This document shows, piece after piece, positions 32,247 through 43,472 of a DNA stretch of 64,000 bases (position 1 is the stretch's first letter; the number at the start of each line of letters is the position of its first letter). A program made the position numbers and the translations under genes. A model generated the notes under the pieces. That model was not told the DNA's origin. It was given only the letters and a program-made list of their open reading frames with translations, and did no database searches. The stretch is from Manihot esculenta (Eukaryota > Streptophyta > Magnoliopsida > Malpighiales > Euphorbiaceae), in NCBI RefSeq assembly GCF_001659605.2, contig NC_035162.2, forward strand, positions 29,330,153-29,394,152, in the 5' to 3' direction.

Positions 32247-34538
32247 TGTAACGACCCGGAAATCCGACCCGTTACCGGCGCTAGGATCCAGATCGGCTTA
32301 AGGCCGCCGGGACCCGTAGCAAGCCTACATACATCCTGTTTACCTGTTTAATCCCATACATGATCAACAAACATACATAAGAATTAAAACTTTTCTTTTT
32401 CTTCATACACCAAACTCAACCTGTGCATGCACTGTATTCATCTTATACATAAACATTAATCCCTCTGTGGGATTTCATCAAAGCCTCAAAGGCAATATAT
32501 AATCTGTGTTGAGTTGGTTCACATATACATCATAAAATAAGATCATGTACATACCAAGGGATTAACATATACTATGGTCAAGCACAACTCTATCCTCAAT
32601 AACATAGTTACATAACATAACTGTTCAAACTTTACATTACATTCTTATCATATGTCATGTCCACATACTCTATCTATTACATACATATGACTTGACTTCA
32701 CTCTGGCTGACTTCTTGATCTCTCCTGTACCTGCAACTCTGGGGATAATGGGAGTGGGGTGAGCTAAAAGCCCAGTGAGCAGAAACTAAAAACATTTGTT
32801 TTAATTCCTCCAATTTTAGGTACATTATTATTCATTTTTATTATTATCAAATAACTTTTATTTTCTTTCTTTTTCTTATTCATGCTTTCATGTATGCGCC
32901 ATAACACAAACATTTCACAACAAGGATGAACTTGTCACCATTTAGCCCCTATCTTTCTTACTTATACATGCCGGGGGCGTAGAGCCGTAGCAGGCACACC
33001 CGGACTTCCATAATTAGTCATAGTGCCAGGGGCGTAGAGCCGTAGCAGGCACACCTGGACTCACATAGGCTATCATGACATACAAGGGCTAATGGATCAT
33101 TCAACATTCATCCACATCAACAACAAAGTATGCAATGCAACATATTCGTGAATTCTAATGCGAACAACCTAATATTGCATGGCATAATGATGCATGGGCA
33201 ATGCTTTATGATTCATTCATTTATTCATTTACTTTAAAACTTAAGGGGTTGTTCCACTCACCTGGTAACTGAAGCTTAAACAGCGAACTCTGAACGACTA
33301 TCTCACAACCGGGGGTCTCGGTTCCTCGGGTCCGAACCTACACAGGTGGACTCAAATGAGGCACCAAACATACATGAACGTGACTCTGAAAAGCTCCCCA
33401 AAAACCCCCTAAAACATCCTGAAAACATCACATGAAAACATGCAAGAAATGGCTGAACAGGGCACTTTCGGCGGCAGGTTCGGCGGCCGAAAGTCCCTCT
33501 GCAGCCGAAAGTCATGCAGGTTCGGCGGCACTTTCGGCGGCCGAACCTCCCAGACAGAGACGAACCTTGAGTTTCGGGGGCAGGCTTCGGCAGCCGAAAC
33601 TGCCTCCACAAGGGGGTTCGGCGGCCGAAAGTCACTTCGGCGGCCGAACCTGAGTTTCTGCCGAAGGGCAGAAACTTGGCTCCCTTGTGTCCACAGCCTC
33701 CAAAACGCCTCAAAACCTGCATAACTTGTTTCTACTCATGCATACACATCATACCAGATCCTAGGGGCCTCAAACAAACATATACCCCATCTACAACACT
33801 TCAAACACACATCAAACAAGCCACATTGTTCACAAATCACATAAACCTAACATATGCTCAACTAACTCTAACATGCTTCTCTACCCCTTAAAACTTCATG
33901 AAACTCATTTAAAACATACATTGAGCTTAAGATCGGCTCTTACCTCTTGAAGATCGAGAAAGAGACGACTCAACTCGGAGATCCAAGCACGAGAGCTCCT
34001 GAGTTTCCAAAGCTCCAAAACTTGCCTCTAAAGCTTAAAACTTGCAATGTGGGTTTAAAACTCAAGAAAGATGGAGGAGATCTAGTGAAAGAACACAAGA
34101 TTTGAGGAGAGGGAGATCGGAAGCTTGCTGTGGCCGAAAATGGGAGAAAACCTCGCCCATTTCGGCTAAGGGTCCCTTTTATAGTGGCTGGCCAGGCCAC
34201 GTTCGGGGGCCGAAGGTGCCTCCGCATGCATGCAAGGTTCGGCGGCCGAACTTGGAGTTCGGCGGCCGAACCTGCATTTCCCTCACTCAAAACTTTCGGG
34301 CGCCTAAAGTCCCTCCGAAAGCATGCATGTTCGGCGGCCGAATCTCAAAGTTCGGCGGCCGAACCTGGGTTTTCCTCCAAGATTTTTCATGCAAAAACTC
34401 ATTTAATTCTTACTTAAAAACATGAAATACATGAAAACATTTCATAAAATCATAGTTTTACCCTTCTAGAGGTTTCCGACATCCGAGGTCCCACCGGACG
34501 GTAGGGATTCCGATACCGGAGTCTAGCCGGGTATTACA
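32247..34538 (-). repeat. T3 5' LTR (right copy) with promoter
   Basis: 2292 bp, one difference from the left copy. The minus-strand TATA box CTATAAAAGGG lies at 34174-34184, about 355 bp from the LTR start; word clusters flank it (about 34201-34370 upstream and 33465-33665 downstream). This copy drives the element. Confidence 0.95.
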
Positions 34539-35209
34539 GTAAGTACACAGGTGTTATATACACGTATACATATATGACAGGAAGACCAGGTGCTCGATTC
34601 TACGTCCTGGCACGGTAGAGCTACCGGGACTATGTGGTGACAGGTTTACCCTTGATGTGAATTGTCTGTGATATGATGCATTCCATAAGATCATGTGTTA
34701 ATGATTTGTTTTACTGTTCTACTCACTGGGCTATAGAGCTCATCCCAGTCTTGCAGGTTCAGTGTACAGTGTACAGGGGAAGTCCAGCAGAGTACAGGAA
34801 GAGAGAAGAGTTTTGTAATAGAATATTGTGGACATGTAAGATTAAAGAGATGTAACAGTTGTGTATAAAGTTAGAATTGTGCTTGACTTAGTTATTTTTG
34901 TGTTGTACCTCTTTTGTATACATGGTCTGTTTATATAACTGTTTGTCAGAGTATATGAAAAACCAGGCTTAACAGGTATGAATTAACCCATCTAGAGCAA
35001 GCTCTAGTCAGGGGTACAGAGTACAGAGATAGTGCATGCACAGGTTAAGTCTTGGTCCAGAGAAAAGCTTTTATTTGCACAGAACATGTATGACCATGTA
35101 TGGGATTTTACAGGTACTCAGAGAGTATAGCAAGCTTGCTACGGGTTCTGGCGGCCTTAAGCCGATCTGAATCCTAGTGCCGGTGACGGTCCATTTTGGG
35201 GTCGTTACA

Positions 35210-36245
35210 CCTGGACTTCCATAGCATAACATACATATCCAATAGTGCCGGGGGCGTAGTGCAGGCTCACCATGTCTTTCTCTTACATAGTGCCGGGGCG
35301 TAGTGCAGGCACGCCTGGACTTCCATATCATAACATCATGTCATAATGTGTGAGGGCCAATGGATCATTCAACATTCATCCGCATCAACAACATAATATG
35401 CAATGCAACATATTCGTGAATTCTAATGCAAGAACCCTAGTATATTTCATGGCATTCATGATGCGTGTATCATGCTCAGGATTTATTTATTTACTTTGAA
35501 ATAATATAAGGTATTCCACTCACCTCTGGCTGAAGCTCTAACAGACTCAGAAGCAGCTGAACTCACTGCTGGGGTCCTCGGTTCCTCGGGTCCGAACCTA
35601 CACAGGTGGACATGCATTTCTACCCCAAGAAACTTCATAAAACTTACTTAAAACATTAAAGGAACTGTGGATCTACTCTTACCTCTTGAAGAACGAGGGG
35701 AGAGACGATCCAACTCGGAGATAGGGAGAAATTCGCTCTTGATCTCCAAGTTTCCAAAACTTGCTCTTTTTGTTCAAATATCTTCAAATCAACATAAAGC
35801 TTGTTAAAACATGAAAGATCGGAAGGAAAAACATTGAAAACAACCATAGGAGAGCAAGAACTCACCGTGGCCGAAAATGGGGAGAAAACTCGCCCGTTTC
35901 GGCCATGGAGCTCTTATATAGGGGCTGGCAGACCACCTTTTGGCAGCCTAAAGTGCCTCCAAAACTCATGCAAGTTCGGCGGCTGAACCTTTGAAACTTT
36001 CGGAAGCCTAACTTGCCCCCCTAAACCATCCCACGTTCGACGGCCGAACTTGAGGTTCGGCAGCCGAACCTGGAAATGTCTCCTTGGTCTTTTTCATTTA
36101 AAACTCAATTTCCTTTTTGCTTAAAATCATAAAATACATTAAAACATTTTATGAAAACATGGTTTTACCCTTCTAGAGGTTTCCGACATCCGAGACTCCA
36201 CCGGACGGTAGGAATCCCGATACCGAAGTCTAGCCGGGTATTACA
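35210..36245 (-). mobile_element. L4: partial chromovirus LTR with internal deletion
   Basis: Inverted LTR ending in GCCGGGTATTACA at 36245; its other end was separated by the T2 insertion and later lost. Compared with the T6 LTR it jumps from CACAGGTGGAC to ATGCATTTCTACC at about 35608, a deletion of about 590 bp that removed the downstream cluster of TTCGGCGGCCGAA words. The cluster by the TATA box (about 35930-36075) remains but is degenerate. It had been inserted in the pol region of T4; bases 36246-36250 (CCGGT) would be its target duplication. Confidence 0.82.
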
Positions 36246-37769
36246 CCGGTGGTGAGGGAATTTTACAGGCTCATTAATGAGGGTTTACAGCTAGAGTTGT
36301 CTGGTACAGGTACACTAGTGGCTCAAATGAGAGTGACACTCGTGTTTTTGGAGCAAGTGGCACAGAAATAGCATGAAAACCCTGAGTTGATGAAGATAGC
36401 GAGAACTGTTCAGACAGGTAAGAATCGTGAGTTTAGATTCAACAACAAAGGGATCCTCCATTACGAAAACAGATTATGTGTACTAGATGACGTAAGTTTG
36501 AAGGGAGACATTATGAGAGAAGCTCATAATGCCATGTATAGTGTTCACCATGGGGCCACCAAAATGTATCAAGATCTGAAGAGAATTTATTGCTGGCCAG
36601 CTATGAAGAGGGAAGTGGCGCAGTTTGTGTCCGCTTGCGAGATATGTCAGAGGGTGAAGCTAGAACATCAGAAGCCAGCTAGGATGCTCAACCCACTACC
36701 GATTCCAGAATAGAAATGGGAAAATATGGCAATGGATTTTGTGGTGGGATTACCAGTAACGTGCAATAGATTAGTCTCCATATGGGTAATAGTGGATAGA
36801 TTGACCAAATTTGCTCACTTCATTCCTGTCAGGAGTGGCTATTCTGTGGACAAATTGGCGCAGGTGTATGTAGAGGAGATTGTCAGGCTGCATGGAGCTC
36901 CAGTTTCAATAGTGTCAGATAGGGGACCCCAGTTTACCTCCAGGTTTTGGTAGAGTCTGCAGAATGCTATGGGCATGAGGTTAGACTTTAGCATTGCCTT
37001 TCATCCACAAACTGACGGACAGTCAGAGAGGACCATCCAAATGATAGAAGACATGTTGAGAATGTGTGTGCTAGATTTTGGTGGTTCTTGGAAGCAACAT
37101 CTACCATTGGTAGAGTTTGCCTACAATAACAGTTACCATGCTAGCATAGGAATGGCTCCTTATGAAGCTCTATATGGGAGGAAGTGCAGGTCACCCGTCT
37201 GCTGGGAAGAAGTAGGAGAAAGGGCCTTGGCAGGGCCAGAGTTAGTAGAGATCATCAGCAGGGTAGTGCCTATCATTAGAGAGAGGATCAAAATAGCTGT
37301 GAGCAAACAAAAGAGTTATGCAAACATCCGCAGGAAGCATGTAGTTTTCCAGGAGGGAGATATGGTGTTGCTTAAGGTGTCTCCTATGAAGGGGGTGATT
37401 CATTTTGGGAAGAAAGGTAAACTAGCTCCGAGGTACATCAGACCCTTCGAAATTTTGCAAAAGATTGGGAATGTATCTTACAAGTTAGATTTACCTGCTT
37501 CTATGGAGAGAATCCATCAGGTTTTCCATGTTTCCATGTCACGAAAGGTCATGTCAGATCCAAGCAAGGTTCTTAATGAACCTAATGTGGAGATCCTAGG
37601 ATATCTCACCTATGTTGAGCAGCCAGTGCGGAACATAGACACGAAAATTAGAAGGTTAAGGAACAAGGAAATGGCGATGGTGAAAGTCCTTTGGAATCAC
37701 CACAACATGGAAGAGTGCACCTGGGAGACCCGGGAGTCCATGCTCCAGCAATACCCCTATCTCTTTTAA
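36246..37769 (+). pseudogene. pol: T4 pol fragment: integrase and chromodomain, broken
   Basis: One phase from the RNase H-integrase linker to TAA 37767-37769. Stops lie at TAG 36368-36370, TAG 36711-36713 and TAG 36951-36953. Present: zinc part (HHGATKMY...CEICQ, about 36550-36650), catalytic MDFVVGLP (about 36729), SDRGPQF (about 36920), GQSERT (about 37015), GPELVEI, and the chromodomain (VKVLW, EECTWE). At 36951 the paralogous codon CGG has become TAG, a C-to-T change on both strands of one CG site. Inactive. Confidence 0.88.
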
Positions 37770-37821
37770 AGTAAATGTTTTATGTTTTCATGTATGTTCT
37801 TAATGTTATCTTTGTTGTGTT

Positions 37822-37858
37822 GAACATTCGGGGATGAATGTTCTTAAGGGGGGAAGAA
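37822..37858 (+). other. T4 hairpin and polypurine tract
   Basis: Eight-bp hairpin (arms GAACATTC and GAATGTTC, loop slightly enlarged by a C-to-T change) at 37822-37843, then AAGGGGGGAAGAA (37846-37858). Confidence 0.85.
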
Positions 37859-38933
37859 TATAATACCCAGCTAGACTCCGGCGTCGGAATTCCAATCTTC
37901 CGACGGAATCTCCGTTGGAATCCAGAATCTCGAGGCTGAAATCTCCTTAGGAAGGGTAAAATAAGGTTTTTATAAAATGAATTTTGAAAATTTTAAGGTT
38001 TTAAGAAAGAAAGAAAAGAGTTTTTGAAGAAAATAGTTTTGGAATGAAAATCCAGGTTCGGCCGCCGAAAGTGGTGCCACCGCGGGACCTCCTCTTTCGG
38101 CCCCCGAAGGTGGTTTATCCAGCCACCTATAAGAGGCCTTCAGCCCGAAAACGAGCAAGTTTTTCTCTCCATTTTCGGGTAAAGGTGAGTTCTTGCCACC
38201 ATTTGATGTTTTTATTGTTTTTCCTTCAAATCTTTCAGAAATTTTATGAGTTTTCTCTTGTTTTTTAAGATTTGAGCTTCAATCCAAGTTTTGAAACCTT
38301 GGAGACCTCCGGAGACCGTTTTACCTCATCTCCACATTGGGGTTGCTGTCACCTTTAGATCTCCAATAGGTAAGCCTAATGTTTTAATCAAGTTTTAAGA
38401 AGGGGTAAAGGGTTAAAAATGCATTAAATGGTTAGATCTAATGTTATAGGGTTTGATTTAGGTTGTTTATGAATGTTTGCTCTTGTGTTGTTTTTATGGT
38501 TGTTTGTTGGGGTTTAGGCTAGTTTTTATGCCCCTTATGCTTGATGAGTGTGTATGCATGTTTTGAGGAGTTGGGTGTGAGGATTTGAGAAGTTTTGGAG
38601 GCTAAATACATAGGGCAAAATCGGGTTCTACCTTGCTAGAGAACCCAGGTTCGGCCGCCGAAGCAAGATTCGGCCGCCGAACCTGCTTATGGAGGTAGCC
38701 TTTTGGCCGCCTAACCTACCCCCGAAAGTTCCTGACTTTCGGATTTGTGAGGAACCTTCGGCCGCCTAACCTGCCGCCGAAAGTCCCCCGCCCAGCCTTC
38801 CTTTGCTTGTTTTATGTGCATGTTTTGTTATGTTTTAAGGGGTTTTTGGGGAGTTGTTTAGAGTCTTGTGATAGCTATGTTTGGTCCCTCATTTGAGTCC
38901 ATCTATGTAGGATCGAACCAGGGAGACCGTAGA

Positions 38934-40916
38934 TGTAATACTCGGCTAGACCCCGGCATCGGAATTCCTATTTTCCAGTAGAATCTCGGATGTCGAAAAC
39001 CTCTAGAAGGGTAAAATATGTTTTTCTAAAATGTTTTCATGTATTTTAAGGTTTTAAGTAAGAAAGAAATTGAGTTTTTGAAAGAAAAGCACCAAGGAAG
39101 GAAATCCAGGTTCGGCCGCCGAACATGGTGCACTTTAGGGAGCACCTTTGGCCCCCGAAGGTGGTCTGGCTAGCCACATATAAAAGGCCCCATATCTGAA
39201 AATTGGCGAGTTTTCTTTCCCATTTTCGGGCAAAGGTGAGTCCATGCCCTTCCATGGTTAGTTTTGATGATTTCCTTCAAATCATTCGTGTTTTTGACAA
39301 GTTTTAACTTGGTTTTGAAGATTTTGAGCTAAAAATCAAGTTTTGAAGCTTGGAGACCTCCAAAACCCATTTTCCCCAAATCTCCAAGTTGGGTCAGGCC
39401 TCCTCTCAATTTTCAAGAGGTAAGTGGAGACTCTACCTTTCTTTTATGTTTTATGTAAGTTTTGAGGGGTTTTAGAGAGTTTTGATGCATGTTTAGGTTA
39501 GTTGTATATGCTAGGGTTTTTGTGAGTTTAAGGATGAAATGTGTGTTTAATGTATGTTGCTTGTTGATGTTGTTGGGGTATAGGATAGTTTGAGACCCCT
39601 ATATGCTTGTGTTCATGTTTATGCATGTTTGGGAGTGTTGTGCTTGAGTTTGGAAGGTTTGGGAGGCAAATGTGTGAGTGAGGCTTGAGTTCTGCCATTC
39701 TGGAAGAACTCATGTTCTGCAGCCGAAGCCATGTTCGGCCGCCGAAGCCATGTTCGGCCGCCGAACCTGCCTAGGGAGGCAGTTCTGGCTGCCGAACCCT
39801 GCCTCCGAAAGTTTGAACTTTCTGCTCTGGAGGGGAGTTTCGGCCGCCGAACCTGCTCCAGAATGTTGGCGAGTTTCGGCTCTGGAACCACTTTCGGCCG
39901 CCGAACCTGCCGCCGAAAGTGGCTGAGTTTCGGCTCTGGAGGAACCGAGGACCCCAGTAGTGAGATAGCTGCTTCAGAGTCTATTCAGAGTCAGCCTGAG
40001 GTGAGTAGAATGGATCTTTATGTTTCAAAGCAAATAAATTTTGAGCATGTTCATGCATCACGAATGCCATGATATATACTAGGGTGTTTGCATTACAAAT
40101 CACGAATATGTTGCATTGCATATTATGATGTTGATGTGGATGGATGTTGGATGACCCATTAGTCCTCGGTATGATATGATGACGATAATACGGTACGAAA
40201 GTCCAGTGAGGCCCATTCTACACCCCTGGCACATTGGAATGTTATGTTAAGAGAAAGACCAATGAGGCCCATTCTACGCCCCTGGCACCATTGGAATGTG
40301 TAGAGGACTATTGGTGATAAGTCCATCCTTGATATGGATTGTTTGTGATGTGATGCATTCCATGAAAGCATGTGTTTTAATATATTGTTTTACTATTCTG
40401 CTCACCGGGCTCTAGTAGCTCACCCCTTTCCCTTAACCACCAGGTTTGTAGGATCGGAATAGATCAGAAGGTCAGCAAGAGTAAAGGTGTCATGTTTGTA
40501 ATAGTTAGTTGTGGACATGAAAGATAATATAATGTAATGAAATGTAAAGTATTGTGCAAAATGTAATGAGTATTAGAATTGTGCTTTACCCTATTGTGTA
40601 TGGTTAATCCCTTTTGTTCATGATCATTATGAAATGTTTTAATGTTGAGAAATGTAAACCAAGCTTGATATATGTAATGTTGACCCAGCTAGAGTATTTG
40701 ATGAGGGCTCTAGTATGGGGTTTGCATGTTTAATGTTATGGTACATGCACAGGTCGAGCTTGGTAGATGAAAAGTTTAAAATTTTTATATAAATGTATGA
40801 TCATGTATGGGATTATCAGGTATAACAGGTTGTATGTTAGGCTTGCTACGGGTCCCGGCAACTTTAAGTCGATCTGGATCCTAGCGCCGGTAGCGGTCCG
40901 ATTTCTGGTCGTTACA
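38934..40916 (+). mobile_element. S3: chromovirus solo LTR
   Basis: 1983 bp from TGTAATACTCGGC to TGGTCGTTACA with perfect target duplication GTAGA (38929-38933 and 40917-40921). No primer site or polypurine tract. TATA box CATATAAAAGG at about 39176-39187; words at about 39107-39125 and 39720-39915. Inserted in the LTR of T4 in the same orientation. Confidence 0.94.
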
Positions 40917-41020
40917 GTAGAGGCCTTCAGTGAGTTAGCTGCGTCATTGTTAGGCGAGCGTCAGCCAGAGGTGAGTAGAGCTGAACTATCTTTTCAAAGT
41001 AACTAAACTTTTAAGCATGT

Positions 41021-42604
41021 TGATAGAGCATAATTTAGACCATTTTATCATGATATTATTGATGTTCATTTACACTTTTTCTGCCTAATTTTGTGATTCT
41101 AATCTTATTTTGCAGAAAATGGTGTAAAGAGACAATTTAGTAAAAATGCCCCTAAAACTGCCTAAAATTGAGCAAAGGAGAGCAAGTATGCCAAGTGCAA
41201 CTTGAAAGGAGCCAAATAGGGAAAGTACTTTGAAATTCAAATTTCAAATCCTTAAGAGAATTCAAAATTCAAATTCAAGATTCAGCTCATTAAGGAAAGT
41301 GCTAAATAAGGAAAGTGCAGTCAATAGAGCAGTTTGAAATTCAAGATCTTCAAGAATCCTTTTCCTTATTGAAGAAGCCAAATCTTTAGAAGATGCACAT
41401 TCAAATTTGAAATTCAAATTCAGCTTGTCAAAGAAGCCATAGAAGCCACACATGCCACCTCAAGTCTTGCACATTCAAAATTCAAAATTCAAAAGAGAGG
41501 CTCCACCTCATTAATGTGCAAGGTTGGGCGGCATGGGCAGCACTTGGGCAGCCAAGAGTTCAACTTGGGCAGCAAGGAAGACCTAGGGCAACACCTAAAA
41601 TCTATTTAAAGACCTCCTAAACCAGTCGGCCACTCTCTCCACGCCTTCTCTTCAAATTGTGCAAGACACCTGCATCTTCTCCAAGCAAGGGCTTCGGCCA
41701 CTTCTCCCTTCTTCCTTTCTTTTCTTTTTTTTGGTTTTGATTCAGCCATGAGTGGCTGAAACCTTTTTATTCTAGTTGAAGATTAGGTGAAACTTTGGTT
41801 GTTTTATAGATTGTGAGATCTGAACATACATTGTTGTCTTTGGTTTATTCAATATTTATGCAATTTCATGCTTGATTCCATTATTGCTTTGTTATTATGA
41901 TCAATGTGGCCACTGATTCTTGATTGCAAGGTAATATATTGTTAGTTTGAATAATTTTGAGTCCGTAATTGCTTGGATTGTTCAAACACAAGAACACTTG
42001 GTGTAAAAACTAAGGAAGTTGTATGATCTAGCGTTATCACCATACGTTTGGGTAGCTAGGATTAGATCTCTCTATTTCTTAATGCAATTGATAGTTGTTT
42101 TGATGTCTAAGGCCCAAGGACGTTCCTTGGCAACTTGTTGATTAGTGATTAATTAGAGGACGTTCCCTAATTGATTTATGATTAAGGAGAGACATAGTAA
42201 TGAGAAGCGTTTTCAATCTCCATAACTAATTTATTGAATCAAACAAAAGAACCTAAGTTTCAATGATCAATCCCAACAACTGAAGTGGATCCAATTCATC
42301 AACTAGAGCTTTCTTATTATTGATTTCTCTTTACTTTTATTATTCGTTTACTTTATTGCTTTCTTTATTAGTTTAGCTGAATCAATCTCAAAACCCCCCT
42401 TTTACTTTTATTGTCAGTTTATTTTGCTTTCAGTTCATTTCGCTTTCAGTTTATTCGCTTTTAGTTTATTTTCTCGGTCTTGATAAGAAAGATAGGTAAG
42501 TTTTCAATTCCCTGTGGATTCGATCCTTTCACCACTATCTGTAGTTGTAATATTGTTGATAACCAGAAAGGTTATTTTTGACTAGTTTCGACAACCGCGA
42601 GTCA
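41021..42604 (+). mobile_element. S4: Athila-type solo LTR
   Basis: 1584 bp from TGATAGAGCATAA to ACCGCGAGTCA with perfect target duplication CATGT (41016-41020 and 42605-42609). It is the plus-strand copy of the S1/S2/S5 subfamily. U3 carries AT-rich dyads (for example 41188-41210, TTTGAAATTCAAA type) and GGGCAGC words. Stem-loop at 42114-42130. Confidence 0.94.
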
Positions 42605-43472
42605 CATGTTCATGCATCATGAATGCCATGTTTATGTAGTAGGATGTTTGCATTAGAATTCATGAATATGATGCATTGCATCATGTTGGATGACCCATTA
42701 GCCCTCGATATGATATGATATGATATGATACGGAAGTCCAGGTCGAGGCCCATTCTACGCCCCTAGCAATATGTAAGAGAAAGTCCAGGTCGAGGCCCAT
42801 TCTACGCTCCTGGTATTTATGGATATGTTATGTTATGTTTAAGCGAAAGTTCTGAGGAGCTCCGTCGAGGGCCGGACACATTGGATTATGCAGGGGGTTA
42901 CTGATGATAAGTCCAACTTGATGTGAATTGTTTGTATTGTGACGCATTTCATATGAGCATATGTTTATTAAACTGTTTTTATTGTTCTGCTCACTAGGCT
43001 CTTGTAGCTTATCCATTTCCCCTAACCCCAGGTTTGCAAGGTTGAAGATAGCTCGGGAAGCCGGCATAGTAACTGGTATAGTTTAATGTAATAGAATAGT
43101 TGTGGAAATGTATTGTATAATGGATTAGAATTGTGCTTTGCCCTAGTTTTTACCTGTGTAATCCCTGTTAACACGATCATTATGTAAAAGTTTTTAATTA
43201 TGAGTTATGTTTGAACCAAGCTTGAGACATGTAATGTCTACCATACTAGAGCATTTGATGAGGGCTCTAGTATGGATTTTATGTTTTCAGTATGATACAT
43301 GTACAGGTTGAGCTTGGTTTCATGGAATGTTTATGTTTATGTTGTCTTATGTGACCATATATGGGATTTTATCAGGTACACAGGATGTTTAGTAGGCTTG
43401 CTACGGATTCCGGCGACCTTAAGTCGATCTGAATTCTAGCGCCAGTAGCGGTCCGAATTTCGGGTCATTACA

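Larger units (their letters stand above)
24580..34538 (-). mobile_element. T3: complete, apparently intact Tekay/Del-type chromovirus
   Basis: 9959 bp with two 2292-bp LTRs, perfect target duplication GTAAG (24575-24579 and 34539-34543), initiator tRNA-Met primer site, one uninterrupted polyprotein and a polypurine tract. Comparing the LTRs by eye I found a single difference (A at 25304, C at 32971). Every part needed for retrotransposition is present. It lies in the 3' LTR of T2 in opposite orientation and is the youngest insertion I can date here. Confidence 0.96.
12754..35209 (+). mobile_element. T2: Tekay/Del-type chromovirus, 5'-truncated, host to A2 and T3
   Basis: Sequence begins abruptly inside the protease-RT linker and continues through pol, polypurine tract and 3' LTR, ending in GGGGTCGTTACA at 35209. 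Two complete elements sit inside: A2 at 13167-20251 (pol) and T3 at 24580-34538 (3' LTR). Without them and their duplicated bases the element is about 5.4 kb. The 5' LTR, leader, gag and most of the protease are lost in the 12754 junction. Bases 35210-35214 (CCTGG) would be its target duplication, unpaired here. It had been inserted into LTR L4, whose remainder follows at 35210. Confidence 0.88.
23014..35209 (+). repeat. T2 3' LTR, split by T3
   Basis: Pieces 23014-24579 and 34544-35209 (34539-34543 is the duplicated GTAAG), together about 2232 bp, matching the 2241-bp LTRs of T5. TATA box CTATAAAAGG at 23281-23290. Word clusters TTCGGCCGCCGAA lie before the TATA (about 23195-23265) and 550-800 bp after it (about 23810-24085). 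Three 40-bp tandem units end at the T3 insertion point. Confidence 0.93.
36246..43472 (+). mobile_element. T4: Tekay/Del-type chromovirus, 5'-truncated
   Basis: Starts in the middle of pol directly after LTR L4 and runs through integrase, chromodomain, polypurine tract and 3' LTR to CGGGTCATTACA at 43472. The LTR holds solo LTRs S3 and S4. It borders copia sequence at 43473, so it was inserted in C1 (right flank TCCCA). The 5' part is absent from the window, lost with the 12754 junction. Confidence 0.87.
37859..43472 (+). repeat. T4 3' LTR, split by solo LTRs S3 and S4
   Basis: Starts TATAATACCCAGC (TG lost to TA) and ends TCATTACA. Own sequence is 37859-38933, 40922-41020 and 42610-43472, about 2.04 kb. 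Word clusters TTCGGCCGCCGAA at about 38055-38110 and 38645-38790. Confidence 0.88.
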
